64,000 bases of DNA from Mariniphaga sp041687255. Lineage in GTDB: Bacteria > Bacteroidota > Bacteroidia > Bacteroidales > Prolixibacteraceae. Location of the stretch: NCBI GenBank assembly GCA_041687255.1, contig JAWLCL010000009.1:62001-126000 (forward strand), written 5' to 3'. Made by a program: the position numbers and the translations under genes. Every line of letters starts with the position of its first letter. Position 1 is the stretch's first letter. The notes beneath the pieces are model-generated. The model searched no databases. It saw only the letters and a list, made by a program, of their open reading frames with translations, and was not told the origin of the DNA. This document shows, one piece after another, positions 44,565 to 53,267 of the stretch.

Positions 44565-44887
44565 TTGATACGTTTTAAGCCGGCAAAGGTAATCAAAAGT
44601 AAAAAGTCGACGGAGTGAACTTATTAGATAAATGCAGTCTCCTTCTGCCAACATTCAGGTTGCAGCAGATTACAAAAACATCAAATAAACAGCTAATTTT
44701 TACCTGGAAAGATTTTAGCGGTTTGCCGGTCTGTTTCAATATCTCTGCCTGCCTCTTGTTTTATCTTTTTTTTATTCATATGATCCTGTAATCCAGTAGC
44801 TATGTGCAGTCTTATGGAAAAACTACTAACAATTAAATATTCTTCATGAACAATAGAGGAAAAGAATATGTTTTTATCCTAAATATA

Positions 44888-44919
44888 TTTGGAGCGTAAT
44901 GAAACTCGCCCTATATTTG
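44888..44919 (+). promoter_or_regulatory. promoter of the superoxide dismutase gene
   Basis: TTTG (44888-44891) and TATATTTG (44912-44919) are spaced by 20 bp, a full match to the Bacteroidota TTTG / TAnnTTTG promoter, giving a leader of about 45 bases before the sod start codon. Confidence 0.65.
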
Positions 44920-44970
44920 TAGTAAAAGACAAAAAAGTATTTTAAAAACTAAAAAAGAAAACAAAACGAT

Positions 44971-45570
44971 ATGGCATTTGAACTACCAAAATTAGGTTAT
45001 GATTATTCAGCATTGGAGCCACACATTGATGCCCGGACTATGGAAATCCACCATACCAAGCATCACCAGGCTTACACCGACAAATTAAACGATGCGGTAA
45101 AAGGCAGCAGCCTTGAAGGAAAGAGTATAGAAGAGATTTTGAAAAACGTTTCAGGTCAGTCGGCTGCAGTAAGAAATAATGGAGGAGGTTACTACAACCA
45201 CAATTTATATTGGAAAATATTAGCACCGGGCGGTGCTTCCAACCCGGAAGGAGACTTGTCCGATGCGATTAACGAATCATTTGGTTCTTTACAAAATTTC
45301 CGGGATGCTTTTGTCCAGGCTGCACTTACGCAGTTTGGGTCTGGTTGGGCTTGGTTGGTTCTTCAAAACAATAAGCTGGTGGTTTCGTCCACGCCCAACC
45401 AGGATAATCCGCTGATGGATGTTGCCGATGTTCAGGGAAAACCCATCTTGGGTGTCGACGTGTGGGAACATGCGTACTACCTGAAGTATCAGAACAAACG
45501 TCCGGATTATGTGAATGCATTTTGGAATCTCATCAACTGGGACGAAGTCACCAGGCGGTTTAAAGGTTAG
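44971..45570 (+). CDS. sodB: Fe/Mn superoxide dismutase
   Basis: A 199-residue enzyme that dismutates superoxide to H2O2 and O2. Metal ligands are H27 (MEIHHTKHHQAY), H77 (GGYYNHNLYW), D163 and H167 (VDVWEHAYYL). The length and the AWLVL and GGG segments fit the Fe- or cambialistic Fe/Mn class; metal choice cannot be read with certainty. Single gene with its own consensus promoter and a strong terminator. Confidence 0.96.
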   Translation: MAFELPKLGYDYSALEPHIDARTMEIHHTKHHQAYTDKLNDAVKGSSLEGKSIEEILKNVSGQSAAVRNNGGGYYNHNLYWKILAPGGASNPEGDLSDAINESFGSLQNFRDAFVQAALTQFGSGWAWLVLQNNKLVVSSTPNQDNPLMDVADVQGKPILGVDVWEHAYYLKYQNKRPDYVNAFWNLINWDEVTRRFKG

Positions 45571-45588
45571 TTGATTTTTGGTTTTTTT

Positions 45589-45616
45589 CCCCGGGATGTA
45601 GATCCCGGGGTTTTTC
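45589..45616 (+). terminator. intrinsic terminator of the sod gene
   Basis: A perfect 9-bp GC-rich stem, CCCCGGGAT and ATCCCGGGG, with a GTAG loop and a following TTTTTC tract, 18 bp after the sod stop. Confidence 0.9.
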
Positions 45617-45700
45617 TTGCTTTTTATTCTGGTTTTATGATAAATATAACGTTTAGTTTGTGTTAAGGCAGATAGCAAAGAATTCATTTTTGTTTAATAT

Positions 45701-45740
45701 GCCACAAAGGCTCAAAGGCACAAAGAAAACGCAAAGGGTT
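45701..45740. repeat. CAAAG-rich short repeat
   Basis: Four CAAAG units occur within 40 bp (near 45705, 45713, 45721 and 45732). Similar intergenic CAAAG repeats are common in this phylum. The remaining gap to 45929 contains no gene. Confidence 0.45.
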
Positions 45741-45929
45741 CTGTTGTTTTTCAGCGGTTCTTTGTTGATTTGAGACATTCCGGGAAGAAATCATTTTGTA
45801 GTCGTCCATCCTCAATGGCACGAAACAGGAGGATAGATCCTTAGTTTTGGTCCTGTTTTTTCGTATATGAATTCATTTCCCTAATTTTATCCCGGGTTTT
45901 TTCCCGATAATTGTAACGACCGGAGAAGA

Positions 45930-46922
45930 ATGGCAAAAGAAACTAATGCTGCGTCGAACGAAGAGTCCACACGCGAACTGGAACTGAAAATTTCCCGGTT
46001 GCATGCCGAACTGGAGGATGTACGGGCAATGCTTCAAAAAGAGCAGGAGCAGAAGCAATTTTATCAGCTTGTGGCCGATTTCACCTATGGATGGGAGCTG
46101 TGGTTCGACTCCTCGGGCAAAATCAATTATTGTTCGCCCTCTTGCCGCGACCTTACCGGTTATACGGCCAATCAGGTTATTGATGCACCTTCGGTTTCTG
46201 AATTACTGGTTTACAGTTCCGATTGCGAAAAGTTCGACCGTTTTCTTTCCGATTCCATTAATCAACTTTTGGTAAGTTCCACCCTTGAATTCCGGATTGT
46301 TACCCGTACCCGGCAAATCCGCTGGTGTGCGCTTAATGTGCGCGGGGTTTATAACATGCAGGGACGTTACCTGGGCATTCGTGCCTCGGTGCACGACATC
46401 ACTAAACTGAAAGGGGCCCTCGGCCACATCAGCGACCTGTCGACCGGCAGGGAACTGGAAAACCGCAACCGCCAGCGGCTGAAGTCGGAACTGGAAACCA
46501 AGGAACGTGAGCTGGTGGCAATACTTATACAGCTTTCCCGAAATAACGAACGCCTGACACTGGTGAAGAAACAGCTGAAGAGTTTAATGGAGGAGTCTTC
46601 GAAAAACGTGCGCGAAAAAGTGGGTTCGCTGTTGCAGCAACTTGACAGTGACCCGGAACCTGAAATCGACAGCGAACTGCTGGAAGTACAGATCGAAAAA
46701 CTGCATCCGGGATTCATGGACCGTCTGCTGATGAAACATCCAAAACTAACCGAACGGGAAAAAAAGTTGTGCGCCTGCCTGCGACTGGGACTTACTTCCA
46801 AGGAGGTGGCCGGACTGAATAACCTGGCGCCACAAAGTGTTGAAATTGCACGTGTGCGGCTGCGGAAAAAAATTAAGTTGTCGCGTGAAAAGCGGCTGGT
46901 AACCTACCTGATGGAAATTTAA
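45930..46922 (+). CDS. PAS domain transcriptional regulator with C-terminal LuxR-like HTH
   Basis: A 330-residue cytosolic regulator. A short coiled coil (residues 14-45) leads into a PAS domain (about 45-160, FDSSGKINYCSPSCRDLTGYTA and YLGIRASVHDITKLK). A long coiled-coil signalling helix (about 173-235) connects to a GerE/LuxR-type HTH (residues 272-318: LTEREKKLCACLRLGLTSKE, with SVEIARVRLRKKIKL as recognition helix). There is no receiver or kinase domain, so the PAS ligand probably controls DNA binding directly. Target genes unknown; the K+ channel gene follows after 138 bp. Confidence 0.85.
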   Translation: MAKETNAASNEESTRELELKISRLHAELEDVRAMLQKEQEQKQFYQLVADFTYGWELWFDSSGKINYCSPSCRDLTGYTANQVIDAPSVSELLVYSSDCEKFDRFLSDSINQLLVSSTLEFRIVTRTRQIRWCALNVRGVYNMQGRYLGIRASVHDITKLKGALGHISDLSTGRELENRNRQRLKSELETKERELVAILIQLSRNNERLTLVKKQLKSLMEESSKNVREKVGSLLQQLDSDPEPEIDSELLEVQIEKLHPGFMDRLLMKHPKLTEREKKLCACLRLGLTSKEVAGLNNLAPQSVEIARVRLRKKIKLSREKRLVTYLMEI

Positions 46923-47060
46923 GCTGCTTACCCGCTTTCGGATTAGCCTTTCACCATTGCAATAATTAACAGCCGGTTCGCACAAAAAAGCTGATTCCGT
47001 GTTGTTTTTATAGATAAGGTACTCCCATGGCGGGGCTATCTGCACACGATTGCACCATTC

Positions 47061-47855
47061 ATGTTGAAGCGAAAAGTATACCACATCATCGAAAAAGGTT
47101 CGCACGGTTCAAGATTGAACCTGATTTTCGATTATTTCATAATGACACTGATTCTGCTGAATGTGGTAGCTATTGTTTTGGAATCAGTTCCTGCCGTCGA
47201 CCGGCAAATGGGTGGTTTTTTACTGGCTTTTGAAATCTTTTCTGTTGTTATATTTACCGTCGAATACCTGCTCAGGATATACATATCCGACATCACGCAT
47301 CCGGCATCTACCCGGTTTAAATCAGCTCTGATGTTTATCTTTTCAACTTATGGCATTATCGACCTGCTGGCAATCCTTCCTTTTTACCTGCCCTTTATCG
47401 TGCGCATCGACCTCAGGTTTCTGCGTATTCTCAGGCTGCTGCGTTTCATGCGCATCCTTAAGATTACCCGCTACAACAAGTCGATGTACCTTATATGGAG
47501 CGTTGTAAAGGAGAAACGCAGCGAACTGGCAATGACCGGCTTTTTAACCTTGCTGGTACTGATAATTGCCTCGTTTCTGATGTACTACATCGAAGGCGAC
47601 ACCCAACCCGATGAGTTTCCCAATATACTCGCATCCTTCTGGTGGGCCATTGCTACCCTTACCACTGTTGGATACGGCGATGTAGTGCCAATTACAGGTA
47701 TGGGAAAATTCATAAGCGGAATCATTGCAGTACTGGGCATTGGCATTGTGGCCCTTCCTACCGGTATTATTAGCGCCGGTTTTAAGGACCGGCTCGACCG
47801 CAAACGCCGCCGTCGTAAAAAATGCCCTCATTGCGGGAAACATCTGAACGAATAG
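47061..47855 (+). CDS. voltage-gated K+ channel (ion transporter family)
   Basis: A 264-residue six-helix channel subunit. The arginine-rich voltage sensor S4 is RFLRILRLLRFMRILKITRY, and the selectivity filter is TVGYGD (residues 202-207) between S5 and S6, specific for K+. A positively charged C-terminus carries a small CPHC zinc-knuckle (KCPHCGKHLNE) as the last residues. Forms homotetramers in the inner membrane. The start ATG (47061, MLKRKVYHI) fits KvAP-like proteins. Confidence 0.93.
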   Translation: MLKRKVYHIIEKGSHGSRLNLIFDYFIMTLILLNVVAIVLESVPAVDRQMGGFLLAFEIFSVVIFTVEYLLRIYISDITHPASTRFKSALMFIFSTYGIIDLLAILPFYLPFIVRIDLRFLRILRLLRFMRILKITRYNKSMYLIWSVVKEKRSELAMTGFLTLLVLIIASFLMYYIEGDTQPDEFPNILASFWWAIATLTTVGYGDVVPITGMGKFISGIIAVLGIGIVALPTGIISAGFKDRLDRKRRRRKKCPHCGKHLNE

Positions 47856-48140
47856 AATAAAGCAGCATGGTCCCAGGCTTAAAAAGACGATTTGTCACAA
47901 AAAAACGAGGGTACAAAAATTCTCATGATAAAATCCAATTTCTTTTCAGTGCTTCATAGTAAAACCTCAATGTTCTTATTGTCCTTACGGTAAATAATAT
48001 ATTTATTGTTGCAGGAAATGATAGGCAGGTGGTATTAATTGTTAAGTTTTTTATTTAATTAAATGTTTAAATTATAATAACTTGAATGTATGATGTTAAG
48101 TCTTTGTTGTTTTCGATAATGTTTTTGTTAGGTTATTTTA

Positions 48141-48172
48141 CTTGACATGTGCAGCTAATCGGTTTATATTTG
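48141..48172 (+). promoter_or_regulatory. promoter of the DUF4954-glmS unit
   Basis: CTTG (48141-48144, a -33-like box) and TATATTTG (48165-48172, full -7 match) are 20 bp apart, 21 bp before the DUF4954 start. The preceding 285 bp after the channel gene are AT-rich and hold no gene. Confidence 0.6.
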
Positions 48173-48193
48173 AATTTTTTAAATGTAGAAATT

Positions 48194-50236
48194 ATGGCTC
48201 AGACAAAATACACAAACGATTTTTACCGTCCGCTTACTGATGAAGAAATAGGACAACTGGTATACCAGGGATGCTCTTCCACCGACTGGAACCTGGTGAA
48301 GGTGTCCGGTGATTTCTCGCCCGACCACATCGGGAATGCCAAATTCACGGGGCACATCCGCCTCAACAGCTTCAAACGGTCGGTTAACCTCATCGGAGGC
48401 ATTACTTTCCATACCGGCATATACAACGCCTGGCTGCACAATTGCGAGGTGGGCCGCGATGTGCTGATACATAATGTCAGAAGTTACATTGCCAACTATA
48501 AAATAGAGGAGGGGGTGGTGATTCATAATGTCACCACCATTGCCGTAGATGGTGAAACCACGTTTGGAAACGGAACTGTAGTGGAGGCTATCAATGAAGA
48601 CGGTGGCCGTGCCATTCCAATGTACGATTACCTTTCCACCCACGTGGCTTACATAGTATCCCTCTATCGCCACCGGCCGAAGGTTGTTTCTGCGTTGAAG
48701 CGGATGGTGGAAGACTATACCCAAAGCGTGAAAAGCGCCACCGGTACCATCGGTTCACACTCGCGAATCATCAATTGTAATACGGTGCTGAATGTGAAAA
48801 TGGGTTCTTCAACTGTCATCGACGGGGCAAAAAAGCTGCAGAACGGCAGTATAAACAGCAACCACGAAGCTCCGGTGCTTATTGGGGAAGGAGTCATCAT
48901 GGCCGATTTTATAATCTGTTCCGGTGCCCGCATCACCGATGCCACGCTCATTTCAAAATGCTTTGTGGGGCAGGGGTGTATCCTCGACAAACATTATTCG
49001 GCCGTCAATTCGCTGTTTTTCGCCAACTGCCAGGGGTTTCACGGTGAGGCAACTTCCATTTTTGCCGGCCCATATACAGTAACCCACCATAAGTCGACCC
49101 TGCTTATTGCAGGTATGTTTTCGTTCATGAATGCCGGCAGCGGCTCCAACCAAAGCAACCACCTTTACAAACTGGGGCCCATTCACCAGGGCATCATGGA
49201 GCGCGGAGCCAAAACCACCAGCGATTCTTACCTGCTGTGGCCCTCCCGCATTGGTGCTTTTTCATTGGTTATGGGAAGGCACTACAAGCACTGCGATACG
49301 GCCGACTTCCCGTTTTCCTACCTTATTGAAAGCAACGATGAAAGCATACTGGTTCCCGGCATCAACCTTAAAAGCATTGGCACTGTCCGCGACTCCCAGA
49401 AATGGCCGCGACGCGACAAGCGCACCGACTCCAACCTGCTCGACCTGATTAACTTTAACCTGCTCAGTCCCTATACCGTTCAAAAAATGATGAGCGGCCG
49501 TAAAAAGTTGCTGGCGATACGCAAATCGTCGGGCGAGTTTGCCAGTTCCTACAGCTACGATAAGATGAAGATAGAAAAACGGGCGCTCGATCGTGGTATC
49601 GTACTTTACGAAATGGCCATCTGGAAGTTCCTGGGCAATTCACTGGTATCGCGTCTAAAAGGAAAGGAGATTCATTCCGACAGCGATATCCGGAAGTTGC
49701 TTAAACCCGATACTCCGCTGGGCAAGGGTTATTGGGTCGATCTGGCGGGGCTGATATGCCCGTTCGAGGCGCTCGACAATGTGCTTAAATCAATCGAGAA
49801 CGGTGAAACAACAACCCTCGAAGAGGTGAACGCTGCCTTGCTGGCCCTGCACAAAAATTATTACAACCTTGAATGGACCTGGGCTGCCGATGCCCTGGAA
49901 GAATTCTACGGCAGCAAAATATCAGAATTTTCTGCCGGCGATGTTGAGGCAGTGGTGGAAAAGTGGAAGGAGAGCGTGCTGGGAATCGATCGTTTTCTGT
50001 ATGAAGATGCACGGAAAGAATTTTCCCTTACCAAGATGACCGGTTTTGGTGTTGATGGTCTTAACGGGGCTCGGGAGCTCGATTTCGCCCAGGTGAGGGG
50101 AGAATTCGAAAATAACGAAACAGTGATGGCCATTAACATGCACATGCAGAAAAAGGAGGCGCTGGGAAATGATATCATAAGCCGTGTACGTAACATTCCT
50201 GCATATGCAGATAATGGGAGTGAAAACCATCAGTGA
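48194..50236 (+). CDS. DUF4954 family protein with left-handed beta-helix
   Basis: A 680-residue protein, started at the ATG 48194 just downstream of the promoter; the frame runs upstream to 48149 but that would precede the transcript. The first 350 residues contain hexapeptide-like turns typical of left-handed beta-helix acyltransferases, for example NCEVGRDVLIHNVRSYIANYKI and VKMGSSTVIDGAKKLQNGSI. The remainder is helical. Recognised as DUF4954, restricted mostly to Bacteroidales; activity is unknown. The 58-bp gap to glmS and shared promoter suggest a link to amino-sugar or UDP-GlcNAc metabolism. Confidence 0.85.
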   Translation: MAQTKYTNDFYRPLTDEEIGQLVYQGCSSTDWNLVKVSGDFSPDHIGNAKFTGHIRLNSFKRSVNLIGGITFHTGIYNAWLHNCEVGRDVLIHNVRSYIANYKIEEGVVIHNVTTIAVDGETTFGNGTVVEAINEDGGRAIPMYDYLSTHVAYIVSLYRHRPKVVSALKRMVEDYTQSVKSATGTIGSHSRIINCNTVLNVKMGSSTVIDGAKKLQNGSINSNHEAPVLIGEGVIMADFIICSGARITDATLISKCFVGQGCILDKHYSAVNSLFFANCQGFHGEATSIFAGPYTVTHHKSTLLIAGMFSFMNAGSGSNQSNHLYKLGPIHQGIMERGAKTTSDSYLLWPSRIGAFSLVMGRHYKHCDTADFPFSYLIESNDESILVPGINLKSIGTVRDSQKWPRRDKRTDSNLLDLINFNLLSPYTVQKMMSGRKKLLAIRKSSGEFASSYSYDKMKIEKRALDRGIVLYEMAIWKFLGNSLVSRLKGKEIHSDSDIRKLLKPDTPLGKGYWVDLAGLICPFEALDNVLKSIENGETTTLEEVNAALLALHKNYYNLEWTWAADALEEFYGSKISEFSAGDVEAVVEKWKESVLGIDRFLYEDARKEFSLTKMTGFGVDGLNGARELDFAQVRGEFENNETVMAINMHMQKKEALGNDIISRVRNIPAYADNGSENHQ

Positions 50237-50294
50237 TAAAAGGATTCAGGGAAATTGCAGGCGAAGAATTTAACAAATCAAAAAGAAAGATATT

Positions 50295-52133
50295 ATGTGC
50301 GGAATAATCGGATATATCGGTAAAAAGGAAGCCTTGCCGGTTTTGCTGGAAGGATTGAAAAAGCTTGAATACCGGGGTTACGATTCGGCAGGGGTAGCTT
50401 TGCTGAACGGTTCGCTTGAAATCTGCAAAAAGCTGGGCAAGGTTTCGGAACTTGAAGCATTTGTAAGTTCCAGGAAACTGGCCGGCAACATAGGCATCGG
50501 CCACACCCGCTGGGCCACCCATGGCGAACCCAGCGATGTGAATGCCCACCCGCACCAGTCGCAGGGCGGCATCTTCTCGTTGGTGCACAACGGCATTGTT
50601 GAAAATTATTCCCAGTTAAAGGATGAACTCCGCGAACACGGGTTTTCTTTTCAGAGTGAAACCGATACTGAAGTGCTGGCCAACCTGATGGAGTATTTTT
50701 ACAATCAGGACGACGAGGTGACTGCAGAAATTGCCGTGCAGCTGGCCTTGTCGAAGGTTGTGGGAGCCTACGGAATTGCAGTTTTATGCAGCCGCGAAGA
50801 CGACAAGCTTATCGTGGCCCGCAAGGGCAGCCCCCTGGTAATTGGTTTGGGCGACGGCGAATATTTCGTGGCCAGTGACGCCTCCCCGGTGGCCGGGCTC
50901 ACCAGCCAGGTGGTATACCTCAACGACCACGACCTGGCGGTTATCCGCCGCGATAACTTTACCCTGAAAAATCTTGGGAACAATCCTCTATCGATGACCA
51001 TCACCAATCTCGATATGAAAATCGGTGAACTCGGTAAAGGGGATTTTGATCATTACATGCTAAAGGAGATATTCGAGCAGCCACGGACCATTGAAGAAAC
51101 ATTTAAAGGGCGGCTGAAACCTGAATATTCCGATATCGTTCTGGGAGGTCTTATGAGTGTGATGCCGCGCATTGCCGAAGCCGGAAAGATTGTTATTGTG
51201 GCATGCGGTACCTCGTGGCATGCTGCCTTAATAGGTGAATACCTTATTGAAGAATATGCCCGCGTATCGGTGGAAGTGGAATATGCTTCCGAATTCCGGT
51301 ACCGCAAACCGGTGCTGGGAAAGAACGATGTAGTGCTTTGCATAAGCCAGAGCGGCGAAACGGCCGACACCCTTGCCGCCATGCGCCTGGCAAAGGAACT
51401 GGGTGCACTTACTCTGGGCATCTGCAATGTAGTGGGTTCATCGCTGGCACGCGAAACTCAGGCCGGTGTGTTCACCCATGCCGGTGTGGAAATTGGTGTG
51501 GCTTCCACAAAGGCGTTCACCGCACAGGTTACCGTGCTTACCCTTTTTGCCGTCAAGCTGGCCAAAATGAAAGGGACTATAAGCGAAGAAGACTACCGTG
51601 AACTGGTGAAGGAACTGGCCGCGGTCCCGGAAAAGGAACGGGTGATACTTGAAAGCAATGAACATATCCGGCAAATTGCCGAAAAATATAAAGATGCCAT
51701 AAATGCCCTTTACCTGGGGCGGGGTATGCTTTTTCCGGTAGCCATGGAAGGTGCGCTGAAGCTGAAAGAGATCTCCTACATTCATGCCGAAGGATATGCC
51801 GCCGGCGAAATGAAACACGGCCCCATTGCCCTTATCGATGACAATCTGCCCGTTATTGTTGTTGCACCGCACGACGACTACTACGAAAAGATAATGAGTA
51901 ACATCCGGGAGGTGAAGGCACGCAAGGGCAATGTGATTGCTGTGGTAACCGAAGGCGACAGGTCATTGAAGGAGTTTGCCAGCGATGTGATTGAGATTCC
52001 GGGTTCCCATCCCGCAGTGGCCCCCTTGCTGGCTGTGGTGCCGCTCCAGCTGCTGGCTTACCATGTGGCCGTGCTCAGGGGGTGCAATGTCGATCAGCCC
52101 CGCAACCTGGCAAAATCGGTGACCGTTGAATGA
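50295..52133 (+). CDS. glmS: glutamine-fructose-6-phosphate aminotransferase (isomerizing)
   Basis: A 612-residue cytosolic enzyme making glucosamine-6-phosphate from fructose-6-phosphate and glutamine, the first step of UDP-GlcNAc synthesis. The N-terminal glutaminase begins MCGIIGYIG, with Cys2 as the nucleophile, followed by GYDSAGVALL, HTRWATHG. Two SIS isomerase domains follow (about residues 290-425 and 460-600; CGTSWHAALIG, SQSGETADT, EGALKLKEISYIHAEGYAAGE). The C-terminus ends DQPRNLAKSVTVE as in all GlmS proteins. No glmS ribozyme is expected or seen upstream. Confidence 0.98.
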   Translation: MCGIIGYIGKKEALPVLLEGLKKLEYRGYDSAGVALLNGSLEICKKLGKVSELEAFVSSRKLAGNIGIGHTRWATHGEPSDVNAHPHQSQGGIFSLVHNGIVENYSQLKDELREHGFSFQSETDTEVLANLMEYFYNQDDEVTAEIAVQLALSKVVGAYGIAVLCSREDDKLIVARKGSPLVIGLGDGEYFVASDASPVAGLTSQVVYLNDHDLAVIRRDNFTLKNLGNNPLSMTITNLDMKIGELGKGDFDHYMLKEIFEQPRTIEETFKGRLKPEYSDIVLGGLMSVMPRIAEAGKIVIVACGTSWHAALIGEYLIEEYARVSVEVEYASEFRYRKPVLGKNDVVLCISQSGETADTLAAMRLAKELGALTLGICNVVGSSLARETQAGVFTHAGVEIGVASTKAFTAQVTVLTLFAVKLAKMKGTISEEDYRELVKELAAVPEKERVILESNEHIRQIAEKYKDAINALYLGRGMLFPVAMEGALKLKEISYIHAEGYAAGEMKHGPIALIDDNLPVIVVAPHDDYYEKIMSNIREVKARKGNVIAVVTEGDRSLKEFASDVIEIPGSHPAVAPLLAVVPLQLLAYHVAVLRGCNVDQPRNLAKSVTVE

Positions 52134-52250
52134 CCATATGTTTTTACATACTCCGTTTATTTGAGTTTACAGGAAAAATGCCCATACAAACCGAAAAGAT
52201 TTTTTTAAAAGCGGGGAATGATGTAGTTTAGGGGAAAAATCGCGGGTGCA

Positions 52251-52799
52251 TTGAATAAAACAACTACTACCGGTGAACGTAAAAAGCTGCCCAAAGCCGC
52301 ACTGGCCCTGGTCGTATCTGCTGTGCTCATCCTTGTCATTTCCTATACCGTAGGCCGCGATATATATGAAGGACGCAGCCAGACGCTCACATCCTTCTCG
52401 CTTATTCATTTCGCAGGCTACCTTTTCTTTCTGCTTATGCCTGTCGAAATGGCCTTCATTGGCTACCTCACCTGGTACGACGAGGCCACCCTCATATGGT
52501 TTGCCCTGGTTACCGCCATTGTGGCTCAGTATGTCGATTACATGATTGGCTTCACCATCAATAGCAGTACAATCACCCGCTTTATCCCCGAAAAAAGGAT
52601 CCTTCGGGCCGAAAAGTACATCCAAAAGTACGGCAATCTTACCATCTTTCTCTTCAATTTGCTGCCCCTGTCATCACCCCTCATCGCACTGGCCGCAGGC
52701 GTGCTTAATTTTAACCTGAAAAACCTGTTCATCTACAGTGTTACCGGACTCTTTCTGAAATACCTGATAATAAGCCTCATTGCAGCCTGGGCTATATGA
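52251..52799 (+). CDS. VTT/DedA-like membrane protein
   Basis: A 182-residue protein with an N-terminal helix and four further hydrophobic segments. The segment YGNLTIFLFNLLPLSSPLIALAAGVLNFN has the helix-turn-helix and small-residue pattern of the VTT (DedA/SNARE-associated) domain, with YVDYMIGFTIN before it. DedA-family proteins include C55-P translocases. The start appears to be TTG (52251); no ATG precedes the first helix in frame. Function is inferred from family only. Confidence 0.7.
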   Translation: MNKTTTTGERKKLPKAALALVVSAVLILVISYTVGRDIYEGRSQTLTSFSLIHFAGYLFFLLMPVEMAFIGYLTWYDEATLIWFALVTAIVAQYVDYMIGFTINSSTITRFIPEKRILRAEKYIQKYGNLTIFLFNLLPLSSPLIALAAGVLNFNLKNLFIYSVTGLFLKYLIISLIAAWAI

Positions 52800-53267
52800 T
52801 TAAGCACCATTGGAGGCGGTTACTCAGTGAAGTTATTTTTCTTTGTAACTGAAGATTTCATGCCTTTTATTTACCGGCTGAAGAATTAAAAAACATCCTT
52901 TCCGGATACATCCTCTGCATTTATTTCATTATTATTTATTTATCTACAAAGACCAATGCAGTAAAATACCAATAAAATAAAATACTTAAAACACTTTTTT
53001 TGCTTTATTCCTTTGTATTTCAAAGAATAGTTCTTAACTTTTTCTTCGGAAAACATTACTTACCCCATTCATTAGGCATCTGTGCACTTCCCCTTAATTA
53101 TTCCTTCAACTGATTTATGACTGTATAGCAAAGGATAATTTATTTTCTAAGAACAATCTTACGAATTATGAATAAAGACGACAAATAAACAGTGGAGCCC
53201 GGATCCCACTTCAAAAACGGGGCGTAACCGAAAAGCCATACGAGTAGGAAATTAAAACAAAACTGTT
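52800..53267. other. long non-coding leader before the repeat-protein gene
   Basis: A 468-bp, AT-rich stretch with no gene. It contains a TTTGCTTTATTCCTTTG segment near 52995-53015 that loosely resembles promoter elements, and a short imperfect palindrome AAGAATAGTTCTT near 53024. The last 60 bp before the ATG are GC-richer (53190-53250) and could fold, but I recognise no known riboswitch. Confidence 0.4.

Noticed and set aside
50237..50294. glmS ribozyme
   Set aside because: The 58-bp gap is too short, and the ribozyme is a Firmicutes feature.
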